This document shows positions 13,836 through 16,020 of a stretch of DNA of 16,020 nt, in pieces. The DNA is from Deltaproteobacteria bacterium (GTDB lineage Bacteria > Desulfobacterota > Desulfobacteria > Desulfobacterales > Desulfosalsimonadaceae). The notes under the pieces were generated by a model that did not search any database, had not been told where the DNA came from, and saw nothing but the letters and a program-made list of their open reading frames with translations. The translations under genes and the position numbers were made by a program. Position 1 is the stretch's first letter. Each line of letters begins with the position of its first letter. The stretch covers positions 1 to 16,020 of the forward strand of contig JAJRPH010000320.1 in NCBI GenBank assembly GCA_024280875.1, in the 5' to 3' direction.

Positions 13836-14546
13836 ATGAGTATCATTTATTTGATCCGCCACGCACAGGCCTCATTCGGTAAAGCCGATTATGACTTTCT
13901 TTCAGAAACCGGCATACGCCAGTCAAAAATTTTAGCCGATCATTTTCAGGCCATCGGCCTTGAATTTGACACAATTTACTCAGGTGGCCAGCTTCGCCAT
14001 GAACAAACCATGGAGGCATATCTGGATGTACTGGCAGCTTCAAAAAATAAAATCCCGCCGGTTCATAAAACTGATGCCTTTAACGAGTATGATTCGGAAA
14101 CTATCTTAAGGAACCTGATTCCGGAGATGATCCGGGAGGAACCTGCATTTGAGGCAGATGTTGCCGCCATGCTCAAGAGCCAGCGGGAATTTCAAAAGGT
14201 GTATGAAAAAGTCATGCGCATTTGGATGAGTAAAGTTTCACCGTTCAAGAATCTTGAAACATGGAAAACCTATTATAGCCGGGTACGCGCCGGGTTTAAC
14301 AAAATCATGGCTTCAGAGGGTGCGGGAAAAAAAATCGCAGTGTTTACTTCCGGCGGACCGATCTCCGTATGTGTTCAAAAAGTCCTAAGCCTTTCTGATG
14401 AAAATACATTACAGCTGACCTGGCAGATCATGAACACATCCATCACCCGGTTAAAGTACAGCGGCAATCAAATGACCCTCTTCGGATTTAATGATGTTAC
14501 TTATCTGGAACTGAAAAGAGACGGGCAATTACTAACATTTCGTTAA
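13836..14546 (+). CDS. Histidine phosphatase (phosphoglycerate mutase-like) family protein, second catalytic His absent
   Basis: A 236-residue protein of the histidine phosphatase superfamily. The N-terminal motif LIRHAQASFG (6-15) carries the nucleophilic H9 and R8; the usual RHG is RHA. R54 in YSGGQLRHEQT and E84 in FNEYD match further active-site positions. Where the family usually has a second histidine (VTHGG or VSHGG), this protein reads FTSGGPI, placing Ser172 there, so ordinary phosphatase activity is doubtful. A similar TSGG form is, as I recall, common in a subgroup near acyl-CoA genes. The start at 13836 is chosen over an in-frame ATG at 13710 because the family motif begins at residue 2 and the upstream frame crosses the promoter and operator. 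GGAG lies 10-11 bases upstream. The stop abuts the palindrome at 14547. Role unknown; co-direction with the acyl-CoA dehydrogenase gene suggests a shared transcript. Confidence 0.85.
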   Translation: MSIIYLIRHAQASFGKADYDFLSETGIRQSKILADHFQAIGLEFDTIYSGGQLRHEQTMEAYLDVLAASKNKIPPVHKTDAFNEYDSETILRNLIPEMIREEPAFEADVAAMLKSQREFQKVYEKVMRIWMSKVSPFKNLETWKTYYSRVRAGFNKIMASEGAGKKIAVFTSGGPISVCVQKVLSLSDENTLQLTWQIMNTSITRLKYSGNQMTLFGFNDVTYLELKRDGQLLTFR

Positions 14547-14641
14547 TTTTCTCATGCCTGCTTTGTTGGCAGGGATTTGCGGTAGCGCACTACAGCTTCA
14601 TCCCTAACTCCATGCATATGAACAAATCAGGCATGAGAAAA
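14547..14641. repeat. 95-base palindromic element directly after a stop codon
   Basis: Arms of 21 bases at 14547-14567 and 14621-14641 pair at 20 of 21 positions (outer part ttttctcatgcctg with caggcatgagaaaa). Inside, agggat/atccct and gtag-cgca-ctac make further stems. It fills most of the gap between the phosphatase and acyl-CoA dehydrogenase genes and starts at the base after the stop. It could be a terminator or attenuator, a transcript-stabilising hairpin, or a dispersed repeat. The inner gcgcactacagcttca recalls gcgctacagcctca in the element at 1950-2075. Confidence 0.82.
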
Positions 14642-14693
14642 ACAAGATAATATTTTTAAATAAATAATTTTACTCTTTTAAAAGGAGAATATG

Positions 14694-15884
14694 ATGGATT
14701 TTACCATTACGGAAAAAATGCAGGTCATTTTAGAATTGATCAATGAATTTGTAGACAAAGAGCTGATTCCCTTAGAGCCGGCTTTTCTTACCCAGCCCGC
14801 GTCCGAAATCATGCCGGTGATTAAAGAGAAACAGAAAAAAGTCAAGCAGATGGAACTGTGGGGCCCCTGCTATCCAAAGGAATTAGGCGGCATGGGATTA
14901 AACCTCATGGAGCATGCTCTGGTTTCCGAAGCTCTGGGACGCACTCCCCTGGGACATTTTGTATTCTGGTGCCAGGCCCCGGATGTGGGCAACATTGAAC
15001 TGCTGGAAATGTTCGGAAACAATGAGCAGAAAAAGACCTATCTCCATCCCCTGGTGGCCGGGGATATCCGCAGCTGTTTTTCCATGACCGAAGTGGATCT
15101 GGCCGGTTCCAATCCGCTGATGATGGATACCACGGCGGTCAAAGACGGAGATGACTATGTCATCAACGGGCAGAAATGGTACACAACATCTGCAGACGGA
15201 GCAGAATTTGCCATTGTCATGGCCAAGACCAACCCGGAGGCACACCCGTATCTCCAGGCCAGCATGATCATTGTGCCATGCGACACCCCCGGTTTTAACC
15301 TTGTCCGCAACATTCCGGTAATGGGACACTCCGGGGAAGGGTATTTCAGCCACGCAGAAATACTCTACCAGAATTGCAGGGTGCCGCAAAAAAACCTCAT
15401 CGGTGAAGAAGGCCAGGGATTTGTCCTTGCCCAGGAACGGCTGGGACCGGGACGCATCCACCACTGCATGCGCTGGATCGGCATCTGCAACCGGGCATTT
15501 GATCTCATGTGCACACGGGCGAAAGAACGCGTCATCTCCCCGGACGGCCGAACCCTTGCCACCCGGCAGATTATCCAGTCCTGGATCGCGGAATGCGCGG
15601 CGGAAATTCAGGCCGCCCGCCTCATGGTCCTGTACGCGGCATGGCGGATTCATAATGAAGGCGCAAAAGCGGCCAGAAAAGATATTTCCCTGATCAAGTT
15701 CAAGGTAGCCAATGTCATGCAAATGGTCCTCGACAATGCACTGCAGGTTCACGGGGGCCTGGGCATGACTGATGATACCATTCTGGCGTTCTACTTCCGC
15801 CACGAACGCGCAGCCCGAATTTATGACGGGGCAGATGAAGTGCACAAGGTATCTGTGGCAAAGCAGATTTTAAAAAGCTACTAA
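14694..15884 (+). CDS. Acyl-CoA dehydrogenase family protein (Asp at the usual catalytic Glu position)
   Basis: A 396-residue flavoprotein that should oxidise an acyl-CoA to the 2,3-enoyl-CoA and pass electrons to ETF; full length for the family. Residues ~1-125 are the N-terminal helical domain. The middle beta domain contains CFSMTEVDLAGSNP (128-141) and INGQKWYTTSADGAEFAIVM (157-176), the flavin and substrate contacts. Residues ~240-396 are the C-terminal helical domain with QVHGGLGMTDDT (351-362). The closing motif RIYDGADEVHK (375-385) has Asp378 where classical members have the catalytic Glu of YEGT; a DGPDEVH-like ending is seen in ACAD10/11-like branches. Two adjacent ATGs occur (14691, 14694); 14694 sits 6 bases after aaggag. 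No downstream hairpin is seen. Substrate chain length cannot be deduced. Confidence 0.93.
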   Translation: MDFTITEKMQVILELINEFVDKELIPLEPAFLTQPASEIMPVIKEKQKKVKQMELWGPCYPKELGGMGLNLMEHALVSEALGRTPLGHFVFWCQAPDVGNIELLEMFGNNEQKKTYLHPLVAGDIRSCFSMTEVDLAGSNPLMMDTTAVKDGDDYVINGQKWYTTSADGAEFAIVMAKTNPEAHPYLQASMIIVPCDTPGFNLVRNIPVMGHSGEGYFSHAEILYQNCRVPQKNLIGEEGQGFVLAQERLGPGRIHHCMRWIGICNRAFDLMCTRAKERVISPDGRTLATRQIIQSWIAECAAEIQAARLMVLYAAWRIHNEGAKAARKDISLIKFKVANVMQMVLDNALQVHGGLGMTDDTILAFYFRHERAARIYDGADEVHKVSVAKQILKSY

Positions 15885-15974
15885 CCCTACAACGATACTT
15901 ATAAACAATAAGGCTTGATATTAATAACAAGGTCTGCTATACAACGATACAACCCTTAAAAAAGGAGGCAGGCC
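15885..15974 (+). promoter_or_regulatory. Candidate promoter and leader of the next gene
   Basis: TTGATA at 15915-15920, a 17-base spacer and TATACA at 15938-15943, with TG one base before the -10 (an extended -10). An 11-base direct repeat tacaacgatac occurs at 15888-15898 and 15940-15950; the second copy overlaps the -10. A strong ribosome site aaaggagg lies at 15961-15968. The next gene can therefore be transcribed separately from the acyl-CoA dehydrogenase. Confidence 0.5.
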
Positions 15975-16020
15975 ATGCTACCAATCACCCGATGCGACGA
16001 ACACCTTTACTCAGTACCGA
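15975..16020 (+). CDS. Start of an unidentified gene, cut by the window edge
   Basis: Only 15 codons are visible, MLPITRCDEHLYSVP, too short to identify. The ATG has a strong aaaggagg ribosome site about 6 bases upstream and a promoter-like sequence before that, so the start is well supported although the function is unknown. Confidence 0.7.
   Translation, partial: MLPITRCDEHLYSVP

Noticed and set aside
14898..15845. A 315-codon open frame on the minus strand
   Set aside because: It lies wholly inside the acyl-CoA dehydrogenase gene, its translation has no recognisable motif, and the plus-strand gene has family motifs from end to end.

Overview
The window looks like chromosomal DNA of a Gram-negative anaerobe, most likely a Desulfobacterales-type sulfate reducer (Desulfobacterota). 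This is an inference from the combination of a corrinoid methyl-transfer cluster, acyl-CoA oxidation genes, outer-membrane beta-barrel genes, strong Shine-Dalgarno sites and long palindromic intergenic repeats. No rRNA, tRNA, CRISPR array, transposase or phage gene was seen.

Layout. (1) 1-1879, plus strand: the end of a cobalamin-dependent methyltransferase of the uroporphyrinogen-decarboxylase fold, a corrinoid carrier protein, and a small protein with a methionine-synthase-activation-like AdoMet site; together a one-carbon methyl-transfer module. (2) 1880-2531: a gene-free stretch holding two large palindromic repeats. (3) 2532-3803: an unrecognised protein that reads as two tandem ribbon-helix-helix units, divergent from a small heat-shock protein (Hsp20) gene that ends in a strong hairpin terminator; the spacer between them is full of inverted repeats. 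(4) 3833-10620, minus strand: a four-gene envelope operon, in transcription order DUF1302 outer-membrane protein, DUF1329 periplasmic protein, YCF48/BNR beta-propeller protein and an RND/MMPL-type transporter. It reads like a trans-envelope route for a hydrophobic or lipid substrate that is not known. (5) 10954-12723: a double-hotdog protein (minus strand) divergent from a ribosome-hibernation-factor-like protein (plus strand). (6) 12722-15884: a 3-hydroxyacyl-CoA dehydrogenase (minus) divergent from a histidine-phosphatase-like protein and an acyl-CoA dehydrogenase (plus). The divergent promoters flank an operator-like palindrome. (7) The first codons of a further gene run off the right edge.

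How the parts fit. The beta-oxidation-type enzymes, the hotdog protein and the envelope operon could all serve uptake and breakdown of a fatty or otherwise hydrophobic acid, and the corrinoid module could serve methyl-group (C1) metabolism of the same anaerobe. That link rests on proximity only. The most unusual items are the internally duplicated ribbon-helix-helix protein with its candidate operator boxes, a family of palindromic repeats two of which sit exactly on or against stop codons, the symmetric divergent promoter/operator at 13719-13807, and several active-site substitutions in the acyl-CoA cluster.
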